Of a stretch of DNA of 64,000 nucleotides, positions 1-8,987 are shown piece after piece; the stretch's first letter is position 1; each line of letters starts with the position of its first letter. The notes under the pieces are model-generated. The model was given only the letters and a program-made list of their open reading frames with translations. It had not been told where the DNA came from and did not search any database. A program made the translations under genes and the position numbers. This stretch comes from Phenylobacterium aquaticum. Its GTDB lineage: Bacteria; Pseudomonadota; Alphaproteobacteria; Caulobacterales; Caulobacteraceae. Location: contig NZ_JALDPT010000009.1 in the NCBI RefSeq assembly GCF_022695515.1, forward strand, positions 1 through 64,000, given 5' to 3'.

Positions 1-3000
1 TCCGACGCCCCGCCGCCGGTCCGCGCCGCGCCGCCGGCCCCGGCCAAGGCCGCCGACCGCAATGGCGAGCTGCGCGTGGCGGGTTTCAGCGCCCTGCAGT
101 CGGGCGATCTTGCCCAGGCCGAGAGCCTGTTCCAGCAGGCCCTGAAGACCGTGCCCGGCGACCGGGACGCGGCCGGCGGGCTGGGCGTGGTGCGCCTGAA
201 GCAACAGAGGTTCGCCGCCGCGCGGGGCCTACTGACCCAGGCCTCGCAAGGGTCCGGCGCCGCCAGCTGGAAGGAGGCGCGCGACGCGGCCGACTTCTTC
301 GCCGACCTGCAGCAGGCCTCCGCCGCCCGCGACGCCGGCAAGCTCGCCCAGGCCGAGGCCCAGGCCCGCAAGCTGGCGACCCGGCCCCAGGGCTATCGCA
401 TCGAGGCCCAGCTGTTCCTGGGCGACCTGCTGTCGGCCGCGCACCGGTCGGCCGAGGCCGAGGCGCAATATCGCGCGGTGCTGGCGACCGTGCCTGGCCG
501 CGACGAGGCGCGCATGGGCCTCGCCCTGGCCCTGATCGACCAGAACAAGGCCGACCAAGCCGAGGCCCTGATCCACGATGTCCCCGACAGCGCCGCGGCC
601 CGGTCGCTGACCGGCCGGATCGAGCGCGCGCGGGCCGCCCGCCTGACGGAGGCCGGCGACACCTTTGGCGCGGGCTCGGCCCTCGCCTCGGCGCTCAACG
701 CCGACCCGGACGATCCGTGGACCCGCTACGACTACGCCAAGTTCCTGGCCGCCAACGGCGACCGGGCCCAGGCCGCCGCCGTCGCCGCCCCCCTGTCGGC
801 CCAGGACGCCAGCCTCGAGGCGCTGTCGGCCGGGGCGCTCTACGCCGCGTCGCAGAACCGGCTGACCGAGGCCGCCGCCCTGGTGCGGCGAATCCCGGAG
901 GGCCGGCGGTCCAAGGACATCCAGGCGCTCAGCCGCCGGCTGTCGACGGACGGGACGATCCAGGAGGCCAAGCGTCTGGCCGACCAGGGCCTGTCGACCC
1001 GCGCGGTCATCCTGCTGCGCGGCCAGCTGGCCGGCGGGGGGCTCGATTTCGGGGCCCAGGCCCGCATCGCCCAGGCCCTGTACGATCTGGGCGACACCTA
1101 TCAGGCCGGGGGCCTGGCGCTGGCCGCCGCCCAGGCGCCCCTGCCGGCCGGGGTTCGTCCCGGCGACGCGGCGGGCTTTGTCGAGGTGCTGGGCGCCGCC
1201 GGCCAGGACGAGGCCGCCGAACAGCTGCTCTCGGCCCTGCAAGCCAAGGCGGTCAACCCGGACGACCGCACGGCCTTCACCGGCCTGATGACCGGCTATG
1301 CGATCCGCAAGGCCGACCGCCAGCGCACCGGCGGCGACTATGCCGGCGCCTTCGACACCCTGTCGGCGGCGTTCTCGGCGGCGCCCAACGACATCGGCCT
1401 GATGTCGGCGCTCGCCCGGCTGTGCCAGGCGGGCGGGCTGTACGCCCAGGCGACCCAGGTCTATGACGCCCTGGTCGCCCGCCAGCCCAATGACGTGGGC
1501 GTGCTGCTGGACGCCGGCCGCGCGGCCATCGACGCCCAGGACTATCCCCGCGCCCAGGCCCGGCTGCAGCACGCCCTGCAGATCGCGCCGCGCAAGGCCG
1601 AGCTCTATTTCGAGCTGGGCCGGATGGAGAAGGCGCGCGGCAACGATCGGGCCGCCGAGAAGGCGTTCCGCATCGCCGCCAGCCTGGCCAATGGTCCGGC
1701 CGCGGCGCCCCAGGCCCTGCCGGGCGCGCCGTCCCTGTTCCGGGCGGGCGGCGGTCTCGGCCCCAATCCGTTCGGCGGCGCCCGAACCGGCGACAGCTTC
1801 GGCGGCTTCGCGCCCGGCCTGGGCCAGGGCTTCGCGCCGGTCGGGATCCCGCAGGCCGCGGCGACGCCGATGGGCCTGGCCTATCCCGCCCCGCTGCAGG
1901 GCCAGGCCTTCTCCACGGCCTATGTCCCACAGGGCGCGGCGCCGCCCCTGGCGGGCTTCGGCGCCTCGGCCGCGCCGCACAAGAACGCGTTCTCCACCGC
2001 GCTCGCCGCCCTGACCCCGAGCTTCCTGGCCCCGTCGGTTCCCGGGTTCGGCGGGCCGGCCATGGCGCTTCCGACCAGCACCCCGCTGAACCAGCAGATC
2101 AACCAGGAGCTCTCGCAGCTCGAGGAGGATCACGCGATCGCCGTCCAGGGCGATGTCGAGGTCCGCGCCCGCAGCGGGGACGCGGGCTCCAGCCGGCTGA
2201 CCGAGGTGAAGACCGGTGTGACGCTCTCGGCCCCAGCCTTTGGCGGCCGGCTCACCGGATCGATCACCCCCACGGCCCTGCGCGCTGGGACCTCGGCCGG
2301 GCTGGTCTCGGCGGAGATCGGCACCGCGCCCCTGGCCGTCGCCGCCGGCAAGGTCCAGACCCCGCCGGTCCCCGTCACCGCCAGGTCGGTGCAGCCCCAG
2401 GCCTCGGGCGTCGGCTTCGATGTCGGCTACAGGTCCGAGCACTTCGCCGGCGATGTCGGGGTGACGCCGATCGGCTTTGGCCGGACCCAGGTGATCGGCG
2501 GGGCCCAATGGACGCCCAGCCTGGGGGCCACCACCCTGAAGTTTGGGCTGGAGCGGCGGCCGGTGACCGACAGCGTGCTGTCCTATGCCGGCATGAAGGA
2601 CGCCTATACGGGCAAGACCTGGGGCGGGGTGACCCGCGACCAGGTGACGGTGGGCGCCAGCTATGACCGCGGCCACGGGGTCGGGGCCTATGCCGAGGGC
2701 TCGATGAAGCGGCTGACCGGGAACGGGGTGGCCGACAACACCGCCTATGAGATCAATCTGGGCGGCTATGTCACCGCCTATAAGGGCGAGCACAGCGAGC
2801 TGAAGCTGGGGGCCAACGTCAACACCCAGGCCTATGACAAGAACCTGCGCCACTTCAGCCTAGGCCAGGGCGGCTATTTCAGCCCGCAGCAGTATGTGAG
2901 CCTGACCTTCCCGGTCAGCTATGCGCTCTTGGGCGACAAGTGGCGGTGGGACGTGAAGGTCGCGCCGGGCTTCCAGTCCTATAGCGAGGACCCCTCGCTG

Positions 3001-3246
3001 GTGTTCCCGACCGACCCTGTGCTGCAGGGCCAGATCGCCGGGGCCACGACCCGCTCGGCCGAGGTGTCGGCCTTCCACCAGGGCAACAGCCGCTCGGGCT
3101 TCGGCATCTCGGGCGAAGCCAAGGGCGAATACCAGATCAGTCCCTCGGCCTCGATCGGGGGCAAGGCCTCGCTCGACACCTTCGGCCAGTACAATGAATT
3201 CAAACTCGGGGTCTTCCTGCGCAAGACCTTCGGAGGACCCCAATGA
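1..3246 (+). CDS. bcsC: Cellulose synthase operon protein C (BcsC), 5' end outside window
   Basis: Outer-membrane cellulose export subunit: periplasmic TPR scaffold plus a C-terminal beta-barrel pore. The frame is already open at base 1, so the start and signal peptide lie upstream; the GTG at 76 is internal. About 1,080 residues are visible. Residues 1 to about 555 are Ala-rich helical repeats with the TPR rhythm (for example the repeats ending LYFELGRMEKARG). A Gly/Pro-rich linker of about 120 residues follows. The last 370 or so residues alternate aromatic and polar residues and end in a barrel-type C-terminus (EFKLGVFLRKTFGGPQ), as in the BCSC_C domain. The stop overlaps the start of bcsD in ATGA, so the two are co-transcribed. 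The synthase genes bcsA and bcsB would be expected upstream. Family assignment rests on architecture and the bcsD neighbour. Confidence 0.88.
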   Translation, partial: SDAPPPVRAAPPAPAKAADRNGELRVAGFSALQSGDLAQAESLFQQALKTVPGDRDAAGGLGVVRLKQQRFAAARGLLTQASQGSGAASWKEARDAADFFADLQQASAARDAGKLAQAEAQARKLATRPQGYRIEAQLFLGDLLSAAHRSAEAEAQYRAVLATVPGRDEARMGLALALIDQNKADQAEALIHDVPDSAAARSLTGRIERARAARLTEAGDTFGAGSALASALNADPDDPWTRYDYAKFLAANGDRAQAAAVAAPLSAQDASLEALSAGALYAASQNRLTEAAALVRRIPEGRRSKDIQALSRRLSTDGTIQEAKRLADQGLSTRAVILLRGQLAGGGLDFGAQARIAQALYDLGDTYQAGGLALAAAQAPLPAGVRPGDAAGFVEVLGAAGQDEAAEQLLSALQAKAVNPDDRTAFTGLMTGYAIRKADRQRTGGDYAGAFDTLSAAFSAAPNDIGLMSALARLCQAGGLYAQATQVYDALVARQPNDVGVLLDAGRAAIDAQDYPRAQARLQHALQIAPRKAELYFELGRMEKARGNDRAAEKAFRIAASLANGPAAAPQALPGAPSLFRAGGGLGPNPFGGARTGDSFGGFAPGLGQGFAPVGIPQAAATPMGLAYPAPLQGQAFSTAYVPQGAAPPLAGFGASAAPHKNAFSTALAALTPSFLAPSVPGFGGPAMALPTSTPLNQQINQELSQLEEDHAIAVQGDVEVRARSGDAGSSRLTEVKTGVTLSAPAFGGRLTGSITPTALRAGTSAGLVSAEIGTAPLAVAAGKVQTPPVPVTARSVQPQASGVGFDVGYRSEHFAGDVGVTPIGFGRTQVIGGAQWTPSLGATTLKFGLERRPVTDSVLSYAGMKDAYTGKTWGGVTRDQVTVGASYDRGHGVGAYAEGSMKRLTGNGVADNTAYEINLGGYVTAYKGEHSELKLGANVNTQAYDKNLRHFSLGQGGYFSPQQYVSLTFPVSYALLGDKWRWDVKVAPGFQSYSEDPSLVFPTDPVLQGQIAGATTRSAEVSAFHQGNSRSGFGISGEAKGEYQISPSASIGGKASLDTFGQYNEFKLGVFLRKTFGGPQ

Positions 3247-3716
3247 CCCAGTCGAGCAATCCCGTGATCAGCTATTACGCCGAGCGTCAGGTCTCACCCC
3301 AGTGGCGGGGAACGCTGGCGGCCATGGCCGCCGAGCTGTTCGAGAATGTGGGGGTGGAGCCGGCCCGCGGCTTCCTGCGCCAGACGGGGCTCAGGCTGGC
3401 GGAGGGCTCGCCGCTCGCCGCGACCGAGACCCTGGAAAGCTTCCAGACCGCCGCCAACCAGGCCCTGGCCGCCATGGACTGGGGGCTGGTGTCTCTGAGC
3501 GACGCCGGGGACGCGGTGGTCATCCGCCACGAGGCGGGGCCCTGGCGGATCGCCGAGGACGCGGCCGGCGCCTGGCCCGCCGCCTTCGCCGCCCTGCTCG
3601 AGGGGCTCTATACCGGCTGGCTGCGCGCCCAGGGGGCGGGGGAGAGCCTGGCGGCGCGGATCGACCTGTCGGCCTCCGACGAGGCGGTGGTGCTGAGGTT
3701 CGCGCAGGCCGCCTGA
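3243..3716 (+). CDS. bcsD: Cellulose synthase subunit D (BcsD-like)
   Basis: Small periplasmic accessory subunit which, in Komagataeibacter, forms a ring that organises nascent glucan chains. The product is 157 residues, against 156 for the Komagataeibacter protein. From memory of that protein, matching segments are LAAMDWGLVSL (for a LIGWGTVTL segment), VVIRHEAGPW (for a RIVHENLP segment) and ALLEGLYTGWL (for VLEGLYGRWV). The start overlaps the bcsC stop (ATGA), a typical translational coupling. There is no signal peptide. BcsD is much rarer than BcsABC, so finding it here suggests ordered cellulose secretion. Nothing in the sequence shows regulation. Confidence 0.85.
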   Translation: MTQSSNPVISYYAERQVSPQWRGTLAAMAAELFENVGVEPARGFLRQTGLRLAEGSPLAATETLESFQTAANQALAAMDWGLVSLSDAGDAVVIRHEAGPWRIAEDAAGAWPAAFAALLEGLYTGWLRAQGAGESLAARIDLSASDEAVVLRFAQAA

Positions 3717-3797
3717 ACGAACTGTCCCGCTCATTAAGGTCCGGGATACCGATTCAGCGCCAACTCGGCCGTTCCACCCACCCGGTTGATTCGAGAC

Positions 3798-4049
3798 ATG
3801 CGGCGTTCCACCCCCAAGGCCTTCGACCACGGCGCCGCGCTTCGCGTGCCCGGGCCCGAGGACTCGCGCAGCTGGCGGGCCCTGCAGACCTGGCTCGGCG
3901 AGTGCGGGGCGATGATCGATCCGAGCGGCCTGGTGCAGGTCGCGACGCCGCTGGGCCAGGAGGTGGCGCGGCCGGGCGACTGGATCGTCTTGTCGGTCAG
4001 CGGGGATTTCCACGTGGCCCGGACCCGCGGCCAGACTTACGACGCCTAG
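3798..4049 (+). CDS. Small hypothetical protein
   Basis: About 83 residues from ATG 3798 (a TTG at 3786 would add four). The product is not recognised. It has a WLGECGAMID segment and a C-terminal PGDWIVLSVSGDFHVAR stretch. That stretch resembles the GDWI-x-x-G-x-x-GEFYP motif of a family of small phage-associated proteins, but the likeness is a short motif read by eye. There is no signal peptide or membrane segment and no clear ribosome binding site. It lies between the cellulose genes and the glycine riboswitch, transcribed with both. Codon use matches the neighbours, so it is probably a real gene. Confidence 0.5.
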   Translation: MRRSTPKAFDHGAALRVPGPEDSRSWRALQTWLGECGAMIDPSGLVQVATPLGQEVARPGDWIVLSVSGDFHVARTRGQTYDA

Positions 4050-4106
4050 GAATTGCGCAACCGGGGCTGAGGGGCCGCGCGAGTCTTTGCGACCGATGAT
4101 AGGGGT

Positions 4107-4112
4107 TTGACA
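4107..4112 (+). promoter_or_regulatory. Candidate -35 element ahead of the glycine riboswitch
   Basis: A perfect TTGACA lies about 40 bases before the riboswitch. The matching -10 region 17 bases on (CAAGTC) is poor, so this is a tentative promoter for the sdaA-glyA transcript. Confidence 0.35.
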
Positions 4113-4147
4113 GGCCGCGCCGTCTCGCCCAAGTCTCGTCGCGCTGA

Positions 4148-4302
4148 CACGGGAGAGCCTGGCGAAAGCCAGCGCCGAAGGAGCAACCGCCCCGGAATCT
4201 CTCAGGCAAAAGGACCGTTCAGCAACGGACTTCTGGAAAGAGGCGCCTCCGCGCCCGCCGACGGGATAACGATCTCAGGCAAGACAGACAGAAGGGGCGC
4301 AA
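4148..4302 (+). promoter_or_regulatory. Tandem glycine riboswitch
   Basis: The leader carries the hallmarks of the gcvT-type glycine riboswitch. Aptamer 1 (about 4148-4230) has GGGAGAG, a short P2 hairpin (CTGGCGAAAGCCAG), GCCGAAGGAGCAA, then TCTCAGGCAAAAGGAC. A short linker leads to aptamer 2 (about 4231-4302) with CTGGAAAGAGG, CGCCGACGGG and ATCTCAGGCAAGACAGACAG. The paired layout matches the known tandem aptamers, which switch gene expression on when glycine is high. It sits 30 bases before sdaA, with glyA next. Excess glycine would thus be turned into serine by GlyA and then into pyruvate by SdaA. Confidence 0.93.
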
Positions 4303-4332
4303 CCGGCTGAATTCCAGCCCAAGGGTTCGCGC

Positions 4333-5728
4333 ATGCCTTCGACGTCCCTGGACGCGCCTGTCGTCCTGGAAGCCTCCCCCGCCCCGGCGCTCAGCGTCGC
4401 GGACCTGTTCACCATCGGGATCGGGCCCTCCAGCTCGCACACCGTCGGGCCGATGCGGGCGGCCAAGCGCTTCGCCGCGCTGGCGCTGACGGAAGGGACG
4501 CCGATCGCGCTCTCCTGCGACCTGTTCGGGTCTCTGGCCCTGACCGGCAAAGGCCATGCGACCGATGTCGCCGTGCTGCTCGGCCTGGCGGGCTGGACGC
4601 CGGAGGGCGTGGACCCCGACCTGATCGCGGCCCTGGTCGGCGAGATCCGCGACAGCGGCGCCCTGCGGCTCGACGGCGAGACCCTGGTCCCGTTCGGGGC
4701 GGCGGACCTGCGCTTCCGGATGGGCGAGTTCCTGCCCGGCCACGCCAACGCCCTGCGGCTGCGGGCCGAATACGGGGCGGGCCGCGCGCTGGAGCGGACC
4801 TTCTATTCGGTGGGCGGCGGGGCGATCGAGATGGAAGGGGTGGCGGCGGCGCGCGCCAATATCGCCCTGCCCCACCCCTTCAGCTCCGGGGCGGAGTTGC
4901 TGGCGCTCGGCGAGCGGACAGGGATGAGCATCGCCGAGCTGGTGCTGGCCAATGAGAGCGCCTGGCGGCCCAAGGCGGAGACCCTGGCGTTTCTGGACGA
5001 GGTGCGCGCGGCCATGCTGGCGGTGATCGCGCGGGGCTGTCGCCAGGAGGGGGTGCTGCCCGGCGGGCTGAACGTGCCGCGCAGGGCCGCCAAGCTGCAC
5101 GCGACACTGTCGGCGCGGACCTGCGCGCCCGATCCCTCCGCCGTGTTCGAGTGGCTCAGCCTCTATGCCCTGGCGGTCAATGAGGAGAACGCGGCCGGCG
5201 GGCGGGTGGTGACGGCGCCGACCAATGGCGCCGCCGGCGTACTGCCCGCAGTGCTGAAATATTACGAGACCTTCGCGCCCGGCGCGACGCGGGCCGGGAG
5301 CCGGACCCTGCTGCTGAGCGCCTCGGCGATCGGGGTCCTCTACAAGCTGAACGCCTCGATCTCGGCGGCCGAGATGGGCTGCCAGGGCGAGGTGGGCGTC
5401 GCCTGCTCCATGGCCGCCGCCGGCCTCACCGCGGCCCTGGGCGGGACCAACAGCCAGGTCGAGAACGCCGCCGAGATCGGCATGGAGCACAATCTGGGCC
5501 TGACCTGCGACCCGATCGGCGGGCTGGTCCAGATCCCCTGCATCGAGCGCAACACCATGGGGGCCGTGAAGGCCGTCAACGCCGCTATCTCGCCTGCAGG
5601 GCGACGGCCGCCACGTCGTGTCCCTGGACGCGGTGATCGAGACCATGCGCCAGACCGGGCGCGACATGGGCTCGAAGTACAAGGAGACCAGCCTCGGCGG
5701 GCTGGCCGTGAATGTCGTTGAATGTTGA
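4333..5728 (+). pseudogene. sdaA: L-serine ammonia-lyase SdaA, frameshifted near 5587-5596 as sequenced
   Basis: Deaminates L-serine to pyruvate and ammonia with a [4Fe-4S] cluster; single-chain, cytosolic. The N-terminal half carries the family motif FTIGIGPSSSHTVGPMRAA, and the C-terminal half has [15 protein letters not shown] and the cysteine-containing segments [16 protein letters not shown] and [18 protein letters not shown]. After the segment [10 protein letters not shown] the frame changes. The +2 register then gives the expected tail ending [10 protein letters not shown] at stop 5726-5728. In this enzyme type the terminal Cys can occupy the active site, so this tail matters. The uncorrected frame runs to 5721 with an unrelated Arg-rich end. 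Restoring two bases in C runs (ATC[C]TCGCC[C]TG) repairs it. It lies just after a glycine riboswitch and 16 bases before glyA. A sequencing error is more likely than a dead gene. Confidence 0.88.
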
Positions 5729-5744
5729 ATGACTGGAGAGACCG

Positions 5745-7037
5745 ATGACCGCCTTCTTTGACCGCCGGCTGGACGGCGACCCCGTCATCGCCCAGGCCCT
5801 GGCCGCGGAACTGGCCCGCCAGCAAGGCGGGATCGAGCTGATCGCCTCGGAGAACATCGTCTCGCCCGCGGTGATGGCCGCCCAGGGCTCGGTGCTGACG
5901 AACAAGTACGCCGAGGGCTATCCGGGCAAGCGCTACTATGGCGGCTGCGAGCAGGCCGATGTGGTGGAGGCGGCGGCCATCGCCCGGGCCACGGCCCTGT
6001 TCGGCTGCGGCTTCGCCAATGTGCAGCCGCACTCCGGCGCCCAGGCCAACGGGGCGGTGATGATGGCGCTGGTGAAGCCGGGCGACACGATCCTGGGCAT
6101 GTCGCTGGACGCCGGCGGCCACCTGACCCACGGGGCCAAGCCGACCCTGTCGGGCAAATGGTTCAAGGCTGTACAATATGGCGTGAAGCCGGAGGACGGC
6201 CTGATCGACTATGAGGCGGTCGCCGCCCTGGCGCGCGAGCACCGGCCCAAGCTGATCATCGCTGGCGGCTCGGCCATTCCGCGCCAGATCGACTTCGCGC
6301 GCTTCCGCGCCATCGCCGACGAGGTGGGCGCGAAGCTGATGGTCGACATGGCCCATTTCGCCGGACTGGTGGCGGGCGGGGCGCATCCGAGCCCTTTCCC
6401 GCACGCCCATGTGGTGACCTCGACCACCCACAAGACCCTGCGCGGGCCGCGCGGCGGGCTGATCCTGACCGACGACGAGGCGCTGGCGAAGAAGTTGAAC
6501 TCGGCGGTGTTCCCCGGCCTGCAGGGCGGCCCCTTGATGCATGTGATCGCCGCCAAGGCCGTGGCCTTCGGCGAGGCCCTGCAGCCCGACTTCAAGGCCT
6601 ATGCGGCCCAGGTGGTGGCCAACGCCCAGGCTCTGGGCGAGGCCCTGATGGATCGCGGATTCAACCTGGTCACCGGCGGCACCGACACCCACCTGATCCT
6701 GCTCGACCTGCGCGGCCAGGCGATCACCGGCCGCGACGCCGAGGACGCCCTGGGGCGCGTTGGCCTGACCTGCAACAAGAACGGCGTGCCGTTCGACCCC
6801 CTGCCCCCGGCGCTCACCAGCGGCGTGCGCTTCGGCAGTCCGGCGGGGACCACGCGCGGGTTCGGGACGGCGGAGTTCCACAAGATCGGCGAGCTGATCG
6901 CCGACGTCCTGGACGGCTTCATCGCCAACCCGGCCGACAACAGCGCGGCCGAGGCGAAGGTGCGGACGGAGGTGGCCAAGCTGGCGGCGGCCTTCCCGAT
7001 CTATGCCGGGGCGGCGGGGCTGGCGCAGGGGGTGTAG
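5745..7037 (+). CDS. glyA: Serine hydroxymethyltransferase
   Basis: PLP enzyme interconverting serine plus tetrahydrofolate with glycine plus 5,10-methylene-THF; main one-carbon source, cytosolic. At 430 residues the length is normal. Visible motifs are [13 protein letters not shown] near the N-terminus, [27 protein letters not shown], and [16 protein letters not shown] around residue 230, where the Lys binds PLP. A good ribosome binding site (CTGGAGAG) precedes ATG 5745. It follows sdaA closely, so both are probably under the glycine riboswitch. Caulobacterales often carry another glyA elsewhere; this copy looks dedicated to glycine use. Confidence 0.96.
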   Translation: MTAFFDRRLDGDPVIAQALAAELARQQGGIELIASENIVSPAVMAAQGSVLTNKYAEGYPGKRYYGGCEQADVVEAAAIARATALFGCGFANVQPHSGAQANGAVMMALVKPGDTILGMSLDAGGHLTHGAKPTLSGKWFKAVQYGVKPEDGLIDYEAVAALAREHRPKLIIAGGSAIPRQIDFARFRAIADEVGAKLMVDMAHFAGLVAGGAHPSPFPHAHVVTSTTHKTLRGPRGGLILTDDEALAKKLNSAVFPGLQGGPLMHVIAAKAVAFGEALQPDFKAYAAQVVANAQALGEALMDRGFNLVTGGTDTHLILLDLRGQAITGRDAEDALGRVGLTCNKNGVPFDPLPPALTSGVRFGSPAGTTRGFGTAEFHKIGELIADVLDGFIANPADNSAAEAKVRTEVAKLAAAFPIYAGAAGLAQGV

Positions 7038-7053
7038 CGCACGCCGCCGCGAC

Positions 7054-8916
7054 CTAGCCCGGAACGGCGACGAACTTGCGGGTCGGCGGGTGGCTGGTCA
7101 TGTCGTGGTCGTGGCCGGTGAGCGCGTCGACCAGGCCGCGGAGCTTGTCCATGTGGTTGTCCAGCAGGCCCCGCGGCGTGGTGTCGTGCTCGTTGCAGAG
7201 GAAGGCCGCGGCGGCGACGGCGACGCCATGCTGGGCGCCGTTGCCCATCAGCTTGACCGCCGAGCCGGCCACATGGGTGACGCTGATGTGCTTCCCGGCC
7301 ATCAGCAGATTGTCGATATTGGCCGAGTACAGACAGCGGAACGGGATGCCGTAGGGCTGCTGGTCGCGGACATCCATGATCCAGTCCTTGAGGCGGAAGT
7401 CGTATTTCCCCTCCCCCGGGTTCCAGGCGCAGTGGATGCAGAAGAACCCGTCATTGGCGACCAGCATGTCGTTGTGGCGGGTCTGGTTGCGGACGTCGTT
7501 TTCGGTCAGGACATAGTCGCCGCGGTAGCGCCGGAACTCGCCTTGCGCGGCCACGAAGGCCATCCAGTCGAACTCGAGATTGGCGTGGGCCTCGGGCTCC
7601 ATCGTCTTGACGTTGGAAAAGGTCCCGTAGAGGGCCCGCATCAGATAGTCGCGGACCTGCTCGCCGGAGACATAGGGGTCCAACCATTGGCCGTATTCCC
7701 AATAGTGGGTGGCCGGAAACTGCATCATCCAGGCCTGGCTGGGGTCGGCGCTGAACTGGAAGGCCGGCGTGTCAGGATTGGCGCTGGCCGCCGGGCCGGG
7801 GCCGTTCTCCAGGCCGGGCTTCATGAGCTGGCCGCTGAGATTGGCGTAGTCCTTGGACACCTCGGTCGCCCAGGGGACCCCCGGGAACGGGACGGGGTGG
7901 TCCGCCATCCGGGTCCGGAAGAACAGGGTGTTGCCGTGGTGCATCTCGTCGGCGACCTCCGGCGCATAGGGCTCGTCGAAGTCGGCCCGCGCCTCGCGAC
8001 CGAACAGGGTCTCCGCGCCGGCCAGCACGCCGAGGATCGCCACGCCGCTGGCATCGATGAAGACGCGGCCGGTGAAGCGACGTTCGAGACCGCCGCGGGC
8101 TTCGACCGCATCGATGGAGACGATCCGGTCCCCCTGGCGGTCGGCGGCGATGATGCGGTGCTCAAGGAACACCTCTGCGGTGGGCTCAGCCTGCAGCAGG
8201 GACAGGGCGGCGAGATCCCCGTCGGGGGTGCGGGTCGCGAGCTCCGCCAGGATCTTGCCCTGGGCGCCGCGCGGCATCAGGCCGATCTCCTTGCTGGCGT
8301 TGCCGCCCAGCACCGGACGGTCGTGGATGAGCGCCACCCGCTGGCCCAGACGCGCCGCGGTCAGGGCCGCCGCGCAGCCGGCGACGCCGCCGCCGACCAC
8401 GATCACGTCATAGTCCCCCGCCTCGACCGGCTGATCGGGAAGCCCCCGCAGGGCCCGGCGCCAGGCGCGGCTTGACCCATCGACGGCGTTGGGCGGGACC
8501 GCGCCGTCGCGGCCAAAATAGATCGCGTCGCAGCGGCCGTCGAAGCCGGTGAGGTCGTGCAGCGCCAGGGTCGCCTCGCCGCGGGCCAGGGTCACCTCGC
8601 CGGCCGACACCCAGGACCAGTCCGGGTCATGGACGCCGAATTCGGTGTCCAGGGCTACACCGTCAATGGACAGGGCGAACCGGCCGGGCCCGTGGGGCGC
8701 CGCCCAGTCCCGGGTGCGCACCCAGACCTCATATTCGCCTGGCTCGTCGACCGTGATCACCGTGGTCGCATCGGCGACCGGCCGCCCCAGGCCATGGGCC
8801 AGCAGATAGGGCGATCCCATCTGGGTCTCGAACTGGGAGTCCAGCACCCAGCCGCCATAGCTGGCGAAGTCCTCGGCCTCGACCAGAATGCCCGAAATCC
8901 GTCCCGACCTGGTCAT
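7054..8916 (-). CDS. FAD-dependent oxidoreductase with N-terminal beta domain
   Basis: About 620 residues from ATG 8916, which has a strong ribosome binding site (GGGGAGGA); a more upstream ATG at 8985 lies within the operator and promoter region and is rejected. Residues 1-150 form a beta-rich domain (EAEDFASYGGWVLDSQFE, DEPGEYEVWVRTRDW) like carbohydrate-binding or xanthan-lyase accessory modules. Residues from about 167 begin a Rossmann FAD fold (DYDVIVVGGGVAGCAAALTA, then PVLGGNASKEIGL) of the FAD_oxidored family. The substrate is unknown. There is no signal peptide. It is convergent with glyA (16-base gap) and divergent from an HxlR regulator, and its promoter holds a palindrome matching a second copy near the regulator start. 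Repression by that regulator is inferred. Confidence 0.8.
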   Translation of the reverse strand: MTRSGRISGILVEAEDFASYGGWVLDSQFETQMGSPYLLAHGLGRPVADATTVITVDEPGEYEVWVRTRDWAAPHGPGRFALSIDGVALDTEFGVHDPDWSWVSAGEVTLARGEATLALHDLTGFDGRCDAIYFGRDGAVPPNAVDGSSRAWRRALRGLPDQPVEAGDYDVIVVGGGVAGCAAALTAARLGQRVALIHDRPVLGGNASKEIGLMPRGAQGKILAELATRTPDGDLAALSLLQAEPTAEVFLEHRIIAADRQGDRIVSIDAVEARGGLERRFTGRVFIDASGVAILGVLAGAETLFGREARADFDEPYAPEVADEMHHGNTLFFRTRMADHPVPFPGVPWATEVSKDYANLSGQLMKPGLENGPGPAASANPDTPAFQFSADPSQAWMMQFPATHYWEYGQWLDPYVSGEQVRDYLMRALYGTFSNVKTMEPEAHANLEFDWMAFVAAQGEFRRYRGDYVLTENDVRNQTRHNDMLVANDGFFCIHCAWNPGEGKYDFRLKDWIMDVRDQQPYGIPFRCLYSANIDNLLMAGKHISVTHVAGSAVKLMGNGAQHGVAVAAAAFLCNEHDTTPRGLLDNHMDKLRGLVDALTGHDHDMTSHPPTRKFVAVPG

Positions 8917-8972
8917 GGCCTGTCCTCCCCCATCGCCCGACGCGCCTTGGCGTCGTGGTCGGGAGATTGATA

Positions 8973-8987
8973 CTATGATTTTCATAG
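8973..8987. promoter_or_regulatory. Palindromic operator 1 (HxlR site candidate)
   Basis: CTATGA-TTT-TCATAG, a perfect inverted repeat. On the minus strand it follows a TTGACC -35 hexamer (8993-8988) and so fills the spacer of the oxidoreductase promoter, a classical repressor position. It also overlaps the ATG at 8975 of the regulator gene. Confidence 0.75.

Noticed and set aside
229..2853. Long open frame on the minus strand opposite bcsC
   Set aside because: It is a mirror of a high-GC gene: low-complexity Gly/Arg/Ala content, no motifs and full overlap with a recognised gene.
5587..5596. Programmed ribosomal frameshift in sdaA
   Set aside because: No slippery heptamer or downstream structure is evident, and similar indels occur in five other genes.
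7003..8475. 490-residue plus-strand open frame opposite the FAD oxidoreductase
   Set aside because: Antisense composition and overlap with the end of glyA; nothing recognisable.
8888..8974. Upstream ATG start for the HxlR gene at 8888
   Set aside because: It would overlap the coding start of the divergent oxidoreductase and adds residues with no HxlR similarity.
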